A stretch of DNA of 64,000 nt, taken from Rubrimonas sp036788415 (GTDB lineage Bacteria; Pseudomonadota; Alphaproteobacteria; Rhodobacterales; Rhodobacteraceae). The notes beneath the pieces were generated by a model, which saw only the letters and a list, made by a program, of their open reading frames with translations, was not told where the DNA came from and ran no database searches. The position numbers and the translations under genes are program-made. Positions 27,143-35,366 of the stretch are shown here, one piece after another (positions within the stretch are counted from its first letter, which is position 1; every line of letters starts with the position of its first letter). The stretch lies in assembly GCF_036788415.1 (NCBI RefSeq), contig NZ_DAIQNN010000004.1, positions 1 to 64,000 of the forward strand, read 5' to 3'.

Positions 27143-28141
27143 ATGAGTCTGCGCCAGCCCTACCTTCTGTTCCTTGGCGACGCCCCGGACATGCTCGCGG
27201 CCAAGGTGGCGCTGGGGGTCAAGCAATGGCGCCCGGAGGCCTGTCTGGGCCAGCTGTCCATGCCGGGATGCAAGGCCGATCTCGGGCTCGCCGAGATGAG
27301 CGTCGGCTATGCGGTCTCGGCGGGGGCGCGCACGCTGCTGGTCGGCGTCGCCAATCGCGGCGGCGTGGTCGCGCCGTCCTGGGTCGCCGTCCTCAAGGCG
27401 GCGCTGGAGGCGGGGCTCGACCTCGCGGCGGGGTTGCATCAGCGTCTGTCGGACATCCCCGAACTGGCCGAGACGGCGCGCGCGCGCGGTCGCGCCATCC
27501 ACGACGTGCGCAGCCCCGAGCGTCCCTATCCGGTCGGCGACGGGCGCAAGCGCAGCGGCAAGCGGCTGCTGCCGGTGGGCACCGACTGCTCCTGCGGCAA
27601 AATGTACACGGCGCTGGCGCTGGAGGCGGCGCTGCGCGCGCGGGGGCGCCCGGCGACTTTCCGGGCGACCGGGCAGACCGGCATCCTGATCACCGGCGAG
27701 GGCGTTCCCCTCGACGCGGTGGTGGCCGACTTCATCTCGGGCGCCGTCGAGACGGTCAGCCCCGACGCGCCCGAGGATCACTGGGATCTGATCGAAGGGC
27801 AGGGCTCGCTGCTGCACCCGTCCTTCGCGGGCGTGACGCTGGGTCTGATCCACGGCGCGCAGCCCGACGCGCTGGTGATCTGCCACGAGCCGACCCGCAC
27901 GCATCTGCGGGGGCTGCCGCACTATCCGATCCCCAGCCTCGAGACCGTGATGGAGCAGTGTCTGACGGCGGCGCGGCTGACAAATCCGAAGGCGCGCTTC
28001 GCAGGCGCCTCGATCAACACCCATGCGCTCGACGACGCGGCGGCCGCTGCCTGTCTCGCGGAGATCGAGGCGCGGCTTGGCCTGCCGGCGGTGGACCCGG
28101 TGCGCACGGGCGTGGAGCGGATCGCGGAGGCGCTGGAATGA
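27143..28141 (+). CDS. dgcN: DUF1611 P-loop protein, DgcN-like N-acetyltransferase
   Basis: This 332-residue DUF1611 protein resembles DgcN, described as a D-glutamate N-acetyltransferase that works with the racemase DgcA. The P-loop is GTDCSCGKMYT near residue 152, and ATGQTGILITGEGVPLDA and EGQGSLLHP are family hallmarks. The next gene is dgcA-like with an ATGA overlap. Function is inferred from that pairing; the older database name is only DUF1611. It starts an operon of three genes. Confidence 0.8.
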   Translation: MSLRQPYLLFLGDAPDMLAAKVALGVKQWRPEACLGQLSMPGCKADLGLAEMSVGYAVSAGARTLLVGVANRGGVVAPSWVAVLKAALEAGLDLAAGLHQRLSDIPELAETARARGRAIHDVRSPERPYPVGDGRKRSGKRLLPVGTDCSCGKMYTALALEAALRARGRPATFRATGQTGILITGEGVPLDAVVADFISGAVETVSPDAPEDHWDLIEGQGSLLHPSFAGVTLGLIHGAQPDALVICHEPTRTHLRGLPHYPIPSLETVMEQCLTAARLTNPKARFAGASINTHALDDAAAAACLAEIEARLGLPAVDPVRTGVERIAEALE

Positions 28142-29136
28142 GGCTCGACACGGCGGAGGCGACGCTCGATGTCGCGCATGAGAGCTTCCCGGTCGACGGG
28201 TCCTTCACCATCTCGCGCGGCGCGCGGAAGACGGCGGAAGTGGTGGTCGCGACGCTGCGGCGGGGCGGACATGTGGGGCGGGGCGAATGCGTGCCCTATG
28301 CGCGCTACGGGGAGACCATCGAGGGCGTGATGGAGGCGCTGCGCGGCATGGCGGGCGCGGTTGCCGACGGGCTCGACCGCGAAGCGCTGCAGAGCGCGAT
28401 GCCGCCGGGCGCCGCGCGCAACGCGCTCGACTGCGCGCTCTGGGACCTCGAGGCAAAACGCGCGGGCAAGCGCGTCTGGGAGATCGCGCGGCGCGACCCG
28501 CCGGCCCCGGTGCCGACCGCCTTCACCATCTCGCTCGGCCCGCCCGAGCAGATGCGGCGCAAGGCGGCGCGGAACGCCTTTCGCGGCCTTCTGAAGATCA
28601 AGCTGGGCGGCGAGGGCGATCTGGCGCGGATCCGGGCGGTGCGCGAGGGCGCGCCCTATGCGCCGATCGTGGTCGACGCCAACGAGGGCTGGACGCCCGA
28701 CACTTACGCCGAACTCGCGCCGGAGCTGGTCGCGCTCGGCGTGCTGATGGTCGAGCAGCCATTCCCCGCCGGAGCCGACGAGGCGCTCGCGACGCTGGAG
28801 CGGCCCCTGCCGGTCTGCGCCGACGAGAGCGCGCATGATTGCGCCTCGCTCGAGGGGCTTCGCGGCAAATACGACATGGTCAACGTCAAGCTCGACAAGA
28901 CCGGCGGGCTGACCGAGGCGCTGAAGCTGCGCGACGCGGCGGAGGCGGCGGGGTTCGGCCTGATGGTCGGCTGCATGCTGTGCAGCTCGCTGTCGATCGC
29001 GCCGGCGCTGATCGTCGCGCAGGGCGCGGCGGTGGTCGATCTCGACGGCCCGCTGCTGCTGGCGCGCGACCGCGAGCCGGGGCTGCTCTATGACGAGGCG
29101 GGCGCGCATCCGCCGTCGCCCGAGCTCTGGGGGTGA
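28138..29136 (+). CDS. dgcA: Enolase-superfamily epimerase, DgcA-like N-acetyl-glutamate racemase
   Basis: A 332-residue enolase-superfamily enzyme of the dipeptide-epimerase branch. Catalytic and metal-binding residues are visible: the KxK pair in LLKIKLGG, Asp in VVDANEGW, Glu in VEQPFP, Asp/Glu in CADESAHD and the second Lys in VNVKLDKTGG. Classical members epimerise L-Ala-D/L-Glu; beside DgcN, members racemise N-acetyl-D-glutamate to the L form. The start ATG overlaps the dgcN stop by 4 nt, so the two form one functional unit. Dipeptide epimerase remains the alternative. Confidence 0.82.
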   Translation: MRLDTAEATLDVAHESFPVDGSFTISRGARKTAEVVVATLRRGGHVGRGECVPYARYGETIEGVMEALRGMAGAVADGLDREALQSAMPPGAARNALDCALWDLEAKRAGKRVWEIARRDPPAPVPTAFTISLGPPEQMRRKAARNAFRGLLKIKLGGEGDLARIRAVREGAPYAPIVVDANEGWTPDTYAELAPELVALGVLMVEQPFPAGADEALATLERPLPVCADESAHDCASLEGLRGKYDMVNVKLDKTGGLTEALKLRDAAEAAGFGLMVGCMLCSSLSIAPALIVAQGAAVVDLDGPLLLARDREPGLLYDEAGAHPPSPELWG

Positions 29137-29137
29137 G

Positions 29138-29989
29138 ATGAGCCGCATCGTCTATGTCAACGGCGAGTTCCTGCCGGAGGAGGAGGCGCGCGTCTCGATC
29201 TTCGACCGCGGCTTCCTGTTCGCCGACGCGATCTACGAAGTGACGCCGGTTCTCGACGGGCGTCTGCTCGAGAACGAGGGCCATATGGCGCGGCTCGAGC
29301 GTTCGCTGCGCGAACTGGCGATGCCGGCGCCGATGCCGGTCTCGGAGATCGCGGCGCTGATGGAGGAGCTCGTGCGCCGCAACGATCTGCGGGAGGGTTC
29401 GGTCTATCTGCAGGTGACGCGGGGCGCCGCCGACCGCGATTTCCTCTACCCGGAAGGCGCGACGCCGACGCTGGTGATGTTCACGCAGGCGCGCGACGTG
29501 CGCGAGACGCGGGCCTCGCGCGTCGGCCTGCGCGTGGTCTCGGCGCCCGACCTGCGCTGGGGGCGGCGCGACATCAAGACCGTGCAGCTTCTGGCGGCGT
29601 CGATGGCCAAGCAGGCGGCGCATGACGCAGGGGCGGACGACGCGTGGCTCGTGCAGGATGGCTTCGTCACCGAGGGCAGCTCCAACAACGCCTATATCGT
29701 CACGCGCGACGGGACGATCGTGACGCGGCAGCTGTCGAATGACATCCTTCACGGGGTGACGCGCGCTTCGGTCCTGAAACTCGCCTCCGAGGCGCAGCTT
29801 CGGGTCGAGGAGCGGCCCTTCACCATCGCCGAAGCGCAGGACGCGGCGGAGGCGTTCATGACGTCGGCTTCGGCCTTCGTGACGCCGGTGGTCGAAATCG
29901 ACGGTGTGAAGCTTGGCGACGGCGCGCCGGGGCAGGTTGCGCGGCGGCTGCGCGAGATCTATCTCGATTCGCTCGCGGAGGCGGGCTGA
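29138..29989 (+). CDS. D-amino-acid aminotransferase (fold-type IV PLP enzyme)
   Basis: A 283-residue fold-type IV aminotransferase. Family features are VYVNGEFLPEEEARVSIFDR at the N-terminus, the PLP lysine in RRDIKTVQLL, and EGSSNNAYIV. This pattern fits D-alanine/D-amino-acid transaminase better than the branched-chain enzyme. The ATG follows the dgcA stop by one base. In context it would move amino groups from D-amino acids to 2-oxoglutarate, giving D-glutamate for DgcN and DgcA to convert to the L form. Confidence 0.88.
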   Translation: MSRIVYVNGEFLPEEEARVSIFDRGFLFADAIYEVTPVLDGRLLENEGHMARLERSLRELAMPAPMPVSEIAALMEELVRRNDLREGSVYLQVTRGAADRDFLYPEGATPTLVMFTQARDVRETRASRVGLRVVSAPDLRWGRRDIKTVQLLAASMAKQAAHDAGADDAWLVQDGFVTEGSSNNAYIVTRDGTIVTRQLSNDILHGVTRASVLKLASEAQLRVEERPFTIAEAQDAAEAFMTSASAFVTPVVEIDGVKLGDGAPGQVARRLREIYLDSLAEAG

Positions 29990-30121
29990 GAGGTCGACTC
30001 GCTGGACGGAGCCCGCGCGCCGCTGCACAGTTGCGCGCGACTATGATCGACGCTTCGTTCACCATCGCGGCCCTATCTGGGCCGGCGCATCCCGCGCCAA
30101 GCCTGAAGGACTTCAAGCCGC

Positions 30122-32599
30122 ATGGATGACCTCGCCGCTCCGCAGCAGCGTCACGCGCCGACGCCGGGTCGGCATGACGAGATGCTGGGCGCGGACGGCG
30201 CGCCGCGCCCGCATTGGCGCGCCTTCGCAGCCGCTTGGACCCGCGCGGCTCCGCATGAGCGCGCGCAGGCGGCGGCGGAGTCGCGGCGGCTGCTCGACGA
30301 ATCCGGTCTGTCCTACAACGCCCATGCCGACGGCGCGTCGGCGCGCGGGGCCGAGCGTTTCGACCCGACGCCGCTCATTATCTCGGCGCAGGACTGGCGG
30401 ACGCTCGAAGCGGGCGTGATCCAGCGCGCCCGGATGATCGAGGCGGCGCTGCGCGACCTTTATGGCGCGCGCACGCTGATCGCGACGGGCGCTCTGCCGC
30501 CTTCGGTCGCCTTCGGGTCGCGCGAATTCCTGCGCGAGGCGGCGCGCTGGGAGCGGCCGCCGCGCCGGCGGCTGATCCGCTACGCCGTCGATGTGGCGCG
30601 CGCGCCGGACGGACGCTGGGTCTTGCTCGACGATCACGCCGACCGCCCCGACGGCTCGGGTCGGGCGCTCGCCAACCGCATCGCGCTGGCGCAGGCGACG
30701 CCGGAGCTGTTCGCCGAGACCGGGGTGCGCCGGCTCGGCGCGCATTTCGCGTTGCTTCAGGAGACGCTTGAGGAGGAGACCGGCGCCGAGGGCCGCATCG
30801 CGCTGCTGACTCCCGGACCCGGCGATCCGAGCTATTTCTCGCACGCCTATCTGGCGCGCTATCTGGGGATCACGCTGGTCGAGCCGGGCGATCTCGCCGC
30901 GCGCGACGGCGAGGCGCATGTCAAGACGCTGGAGGGGCTTCGGCGGGTCGACGTGCTGCTGCGCGGCGTCGGCTCGCGGCGGATCGACCCGCTCTACGCC
31001 CCGGGCGGCGGCGCGCTGGGGGCGCCGGGCATCCTGCGCGCCGCGCGCTTCGGAAAACTGACTTTCGCCAATGCGCTCGGGGCCGGGGTGGCAGACGGAC
31101 GGGCGCTCGCGCCGTTCAGCGCGCGGCTGATCGGCGATCTGCTCGGCGAGGAGCCGGCGCTCGCGGAAGCGCCGCATCTGTGGCTGGGCGATCCGGCGGC
31201 GCGGGCGCAGGTGCTGGAGGAGACGGCGCGCTGGTCGCTCGGCGAAGATCTCGACCGCGCCGACCGCGATGCGCTGGCGCGGCGGCTCGGGCGGGAGGGA
31301 TGGGCGCATGTCGCGCGCGCGCCGGTGGCGCTGTCGGTCGCGCCGACGCTGCAGGGCGGCGAGCTTGCGTCGGCGCCGATCGCTTTGCGGCTCTTCGCCA
31401 CCGCCGCGCCCGAGGGTTTCCGGGTGATGCCGGGCGGGGTAGCCGCGATCTCGCCGACTCCGGAGGCGACGCGGCTGTCGCTCGACTGGGTGGTCAAGGA
31501 CGTCTGGGTGGAAAGCGAGACCGAGCGCAGCTCGCAGCCCGCCGCGACGACGCTGCTGACGCGCCGACAGCGCACCGCCCATCTGCGTCGCACCGGGCGC
31601 GAGCTGCTCAGCCGGGTCGCAGACAATCTGTTCTGGCTGGGCCGCAACGCGGAGCGCGCCGAGGCGACCCTGCGCGTTCTCAAGGCGGTGCTGGAGCGGA
31701 TGATCGACGCGCCGCGCGCCGACCGCGACCCGGCGCTGCTGCACCGGCTGCTGTCGCTGCGGCTGGAGGCGCCGCCCGAGACCTCCTCGCTCGCCGAAGT
31801 GCGCGCGCGCATCGCGCTGCTGGCGCTCGACCGCGACGAGCCGAACGGGCTGGGGCAGGCGCTCGACGTGCTCTACTGGAACGCCAGCGCCGCGCGGGCG
31901 CATCTGTCGCGCGACGCCTGGCGCGACGTGAGCCGGCTGTGCGGCGATCCGGTCTGGCGGAGCGCGCCGGCGCCGGGCCGCGCGCTCGCGCTGGCCGCGC
32001 CGATCGAGGATGCGATCCGCAGCCTCGCCGCCTTCGCCGGGGCGAGCCACGAGAACATGACCCGCAACTACGCCTGGCGTTTTCTCGAACTCGGGCGGCG
32101 GATCGAGCGGGCGCAGCAGACCGTGGCGCTGTTCAAGGCGATGGTCGGCCATGCCGGGGCGGACGAGCCCGCTGCGATCTTCGCCATGCTGCATCTGTGC
32201 GACAGCTTCTTCGCCTATCGCGCGCGCTATCTGACGACGCCGGAAGCCGTGCCGGCCATCGACCTGCTGATCCTCGACGAGGCCAACCCGCGCAGTCTGG
32301 CGTTCCAGCTCGCGCGGATGGAGGAGGTGCTCGACGCCCTGCCGCGCGCGACGCCCTATCGCAACGCCGAGCACCGCATCGCGCTGAAGCTGCTGACCGC
32401 CCTGCGCGTGAGCGACGCGGACGCGCTGGGCGCGGTGGAGTTCGCCGATCCCGACCACCCGCGCCCTGCGCTGATCGCGCTGCTGGCCGACGCGGAAATC
32501 GGGCTCGCCGACATCTCCGATCTGGTGGCCAAGGCCTATTTCGCCCATGCGGAGCCGGCGCTCACCGAGATCATGACCAGCCGGATCGCGAGGTCCTAG
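30122..32599 (+). CDS. Fused circularly permuted type 2 ATP-grasp and alpha-E domain protein
   Basis: The 825-residue protein joins two parts that are separate genes in many bacteria. Residues about 50-480 are a circularly permuted ATP-grasp (DUF404/407-like): SGLSYNAHADG, a helix-rich VIQRARMIEAALRDLYG and RGVGSRRIDPLY. Residues about 500-815 are the alpha-E domain (DUF403): LLSRVADNLFWLGRNAERAE and RNYAWRFLELGRRIERAQQT. ATP-grasp enzymes make amide or peptide bonds; the product here is unknown. A transglutaminase-like gene starts 2 nt after the stop, a pairing seen widely and predicted to form a peptide-ligation system. Confidence 0.88.
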   Translation: MDDLAAPQQRHAPTPGRHDEMLGADGAPRPHWRAFAAAWTRAAPHERAQAAAESRRLLDESGLSYNAHADGASARGAERFDPTPLIISAQDWRTLEAGVIQRARMIEAALRDLYGARTLIATGALPPSVAFGSREFLREAARWERPPRRRLIRYAVDVARAPDGRWVLLDDHADRPDGSGRALANRIALAQATPELFAETGVRRLGAHFALLQETLEEETGAEGRIALLTPGPGDPSYFSHAYLARYLGITLVEPGDLAARDGEAHVKTLEGLRRVDVLLRGVGSRRIDPLYAPGGGALGAPGILRAARFGKLTFANALGAGVADGRALAPFSARLIGDLLGEEPALAEAPHLWLGDPAARAQVLEETARWSLGEDLDRADRDALARRLGREGWAHVARAPVALSVAPTLQGGELASAPIALRLFATAAPEGFRVMPGGVAAISPTPEATRLSLDWVVKDVWVESETERSSQPAATTLLTRRQRTAHLRRTGRELLSRVADNLFWLGRNAERAEATLRVLKAVLERMIDAPRADRDPALLHRLLSLRLEAPPETSSLAEVRARIALLALDRDEPNGLGQALDVLYWNASAARAHLSRDAWRDVSRLCGDPVWRSAPAPGRALALAAPIEDAIRSLAAFAGASHENMTRNYAWRFLELGRRIERAQQTVALFKAMVGHAGADEPAAIFAMLHLCDSFFAYRARYLTTPEAVPAIDLLILDEANPRSLAFQLARMEEVLDALPRATPYRNAEHRIALKLLTALRVSDADALGAVEFADPDHPRPALIALLADAEIGLADISDLVAKAYFAHAEPALTEIMTSRIARS

Positions 32600-32601
32600 A
32601 C

Positions 32602-33501
32602 GTGATCTACTCGGTCCGCCACAGCACCACCTACGCCTATGAGACGCCGGTGACGCTGTCGAGCCACCGCCTGCGGCTGACCCCGCGCGAGACGCCGCGC
32701 CAGAAGCTGCGCCGCTTCGCGCTCGAGATCCTGCCGCAGATCGGATCGCTGGTCGCCGAGAAGGACGGCTTCGGCAACAGCGGCCACCTGCTCGAAATCC
32801 GCGAGGACCACGCCAAGCTGACCATCGAGGCGCGTTCGGAAGTCGCGCTGCGCGCCGCCGAGCCCGCGCTCGACTTCACCTCGTGGGAGGATGTCGCGAC
32901 GCGGCTGCGCGCGCCCGCCGGGGCGGAGGCGCTGGAGGCGGCGGAGTTCGCCTTCCCCTCGCGCTTCACCCTCGCCGACGACGCCATCGAGGCCTATGCG
33001 CGCGAGAGCTTCTCGCAGGGCCGCCCGCTGCTCGCCGCGGCGCGCGATCTGATGTCGCGCATCCACGCCGATTTCGCCTACGACCCCGAGGCGACGGAAG
33101 CGCACACCACGGCGCGCGAGGCCTTCGCGCTGAAGCGCGGCGTCTGTCAGGATTTCGCGCATGTGTTCCTCGCCTGCTGTCGGGCGCTCGGCGCGCCGGC
33201 GCGCTATGTGTCTGGCTATCTGCTGACCCGCCCGCCGGAGGGTCGCGAGCGGCTCGTCGGCGCCGACGCCAGCCATGCCTGGGTCGCCGTCTGGGGCCCC
33301 GACGACGGCTGGGTCGAGTTCGATCCGACCAACGACCTCTCGCCGAGCCTCGAACACGTCACCTGCGCCTGGGGGCGCGATTACGGCGACGTCGGCCCGG
33401 TGACCGGCGTGGTGCTGGGCGGCGGGACCCATCAGCTGACGGTCGCGGTGGACGTGATCCCGGCGGCGGGGCGACCGGAGGCGGGCGGGCGCGACGGTTG
33501 A
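32602..33501 (+). CDS. Transglutaminase-like cysteine protease/peptidase
   Basis: This 299-residue protein has an N-terminal beta domain (bacterial transglutaminase-like N-terminal) and a transglutaminase-fold catalytic domain with Cys in KRGVCQDFAHVFL, His in DASHAWVAVW and Asp in EFDPTND, a complete triad. Members of this group act as peptidases or amide hydrolases. The GTG start at 32602 follows AGGTCCTAG, which includes the previous stop. Together with the upstream ATP-grasp/alpha-E protein it may build and cut the same peptide bond. Confidence 0.9.
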   Translation: MIYSVRHSTTYAYETPVTLSSHRLRLTPRETPRQKLRRFALEILPQIGSLVAEKDGFGNSGHLLEIREDHAKLTIEARSEVALRAAEPALDFTSWEDVATRLRAPAGAEALEAAEFAFPSRFTLADDAIEAYARESFSQGRPLLAAARDLMSRIHADFAYDPEATEAHTTAREAFALKRGVCQDFAHVFLACCRALGAPARYVSGYLLTRPPEGRERLVGADASHAWVAVWGPDDGWVEFDPTNDLSPSLEHVTCAWGRDYGDVGPVTGVVLGGGTHQLTVAVDVIPAAGRPEAGGRDG

Positions 33502-33544
33502 CCGTGCGAGCGCGCCATGCAAGCTGCGCGCGGGCCGAAGGACG

Positions 33545-35089
33545 ATGCGGGCGGACGGCGGAGACGGCGTGAGCAGGCAGGGCGACTTCTTCGCGGACGC
33601 GCCGCCTTCCTTCGCGCGCCCCGGCGCCGCGCAAGGTCGGATCGCGGTGATCGACGTCGGCTCGAATTCCGTGCGTCTGGTGGTGTTCGACGGGGCGGGG
33701 CGGGCGCCGGCCTATTTCTTCAACGAGAAAGTCGCCTGCGGTCTCGGGGCGCGGATCGCGCGCACCGGGGCGCTCGATCCCGAGGGGGTGGCGCGGGCGC
33801 TGGAGACGCTGGGCCGCTTCAGCGAACTGGCGCGGCGCATGCACGTCGCCGGGCTCGACGCGGTGGCGACCGCGGCGGTGCGCGAGGCGCGCGACGGAGC
33901 CGATTTCTGCGCCGAAGTCCGCCGGCGCACCGGGCTGAGCCTGCGCGTGATCTCGGGCGACGAGGAGGCGCGGCTGTCGGCGCTGGGCGTGCTGGTCGGC
34001 GAGCCGAAAGCCGAGGGCGCGATGGCCGACATGGGCGGATCGTCGATGGAGCTCGCGGCGCTGGGCGGCGGCGCGGTCGGCGCGCGGACGACGCTGGCGC
34101 TCGGGCCGCAGAGGCTCGACGGGTTGAGCGGGGCGGCGCTCGCCAAGGCGATCGACGGCGAATTGCGTCGCAGCGCGATGGCCTCGTATGTGCGGGGGCG
34201 GACGCTGCATCTGGTCGGCGGCGCCTGGCGCGCCTTCGCGCGCATCCAGATGGCGCGGACGGGCCATCCGTTGCATGTGCTGCATGGCCATGCGATCGAG
34301 GCGGATGCGGCGGCGGAGGCGGCGGAGTGGGTCGCCGCGCAAAGCCCCGAGGCGCTGCGCGCGCTGTCCGGCGTCTCCGCTGCGCGCGCGACGACGGCGC
34401 CGCTGGCGGCGCGGGTTCTGGCGCGGATGCTGGCGGTTCTCGCGCCGGCGCGCCTCGCCATCTCGGCATTCGGGCTGCGCGAGGGGGCCTATTTCGAACA
34501 GCTGCCGCCCGAAGTGCGCGACCGCGACCCCTTGATCGAGGCGGCGCGCGTGCTGGAGGCGACGCAGGCGCGCTTCCCCGGTTTCGGGGAGGAACTCGCC
34601 CGCTGGAGCGCGCCTCTCGCCGCCGAATGGACCAAGCGCGAGCGGCGGCTCAACCGGGCGGCCTGCCTGCTCAACGACGTCAACTGGCGCGCCCATCCCG
34701 ACTATCGGGCGACCAGCTGTTTCGAGACGGTGACGCGGGCCAATCTCGCCGGGCTCGACCATGCGGACCGCGTCTATCTGGGCTATGCGCTGATGCAGCG
34801 CTATGGCGGCGGCGGTCCGATGCGCCCGCCCGAGATCGAGCGCGCGCTGGCGCTGATGGCGGATGACGGGCGCCAGCGCGCCAAGGCGCTCGGGCGGGCG
34901 ATGCGGCTCGGCGCGATGCTGTCGGCCTCGACCCCCGGCGCGCTCGCCGACGCGGCGCTGACGCTGGACGACGGCGCGGTCTCGCTGACGTTGGGGCCGA
35001 GCGCGCATCGGTTGAACGGCGAACTGGTGGCGCGACGGCTTGGCGCGCTCGCCGACGCGCTGGGGCGGACGCCGCGCGTCGTGGCGTAA
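33545..35089 (+). CDS. Exopolyphosphatase / guanosine pentaphosphate phosphatase family protein
   Basis: A 514-residue Ppx/GppA protein of the ASKHA superfamily. Phosphate-binding loops are IAVIDVGSNSVRLVVF near residue 33 and MADMGGSSMEL near residue 159; the C-terminal HD-like helical domain includes RLNRAACLLNDVNW and LDHADRVYLGYAL. It hydrolyses polyphosphate or pppGpp; which one cannot be decided. ATG 33545 follows GAAGGA closely; a GTG at 33569 with GGAG upstream is a good alternative start. It lies 43 nt after the transglutaminase gene. Confidence 0.9.
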   Translation: MRADGGDGVSRQGDFFADAPPSFARPGAAQGRIAVIDVGSNSVRLVVFDGAGRAPAYFFNEKVACGLGARIARTGALDPEGVARALETLGRFSELARRMHVAGLDAVATAAVREARDGADFCAEVRRRTGLSLRVISGDEEARLSALGVLVGEPKAEGAMADMGGSSMELAALGGGAVGARTTLALGPQRLDGLSGAALAKAIDGELRRSAMASYVRGRTLHLVGGAWRAFARIQMARTGHPLHVLHGHAIEADAAAEAAEWVAAQSPEALRALSGVSAARATTAPLAARVLARMLAVLAPARLAISAFGLREGAYFEQLPPEVRDRDPLIEAARVLEATQARFPGFGEELARWSAPLAAEWTKRERRLNRAACLLNDVNWRAHPDYRATSCFETVTRANLAGLDHADRVYLGYALMQRYGGGGPMRPPEIERALALMADDGRQRAKALGRAMRLGAMLSASTPGALADAALTLDDGAVSLTLGPSAHRLNGELVARRLGALADALGRTPRVVA

Positions 35090-35366
35090 GTCATCAAAAG
35101 AAAACGGCCCGCACGCTTGCGAGCCGCTCCCCCCTAGACTTGAGCCTCGCTGGACCCTTTGCGAAAGTTTATTACCCGACCGCGCCCGCCGAGTCGAGCG
35201 CATTGTCGCAATCCTGTCGTTTTTTTGATCAGGCCCGCCTAATAAACAGCCTTTCAAATCTGTCTGGGTGGCGCCTTCGGAGCGCGTTGCGCGGCGTCGG
35301 GGCTTGGCCTAAACCCCGCGCGTGCGCGGCCTTCGCCGCGTCCGCGCCGCCTTGTGGAGCCCGCCG
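35090..35366. other. Longest gene-free stretch, unusually AT-rich, possible small RNA
   Basis: This 277-nt gap before proS is the longest in the window and is richer in A/T than its surroundings (for example a T7 run at about 35220-35226 and TAATAAAC). No conserved open frame is apparent on either strand. The minus-strand terminator at 35096-35126 suggests a small antisense-oriented transcript. On the minus strand TCGACT, 17 bases and TAATAA (35173-35201) make a weak promoter candidate for it. The proS promoter must also be here but I cannot place it. Confidence 0.4.
35096..35126 (-). terminator. Minus-strand intrinsic terminator without a known gene
   Basis: On the minus strand an 8-bp stem CGGCTCGC / GCGGGCCG (loop AAGCGT) is followed by TTTTCTTTT. 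In minus-strand RNA one stem position is a G-U wobble, whereas in plus-strand RNA it becomes a C/A mismatch and no U-run follows, so the element is built to stop minus-strand transcription. No minus-strand protein gene lies upstream of it. Confidence 0.55.
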
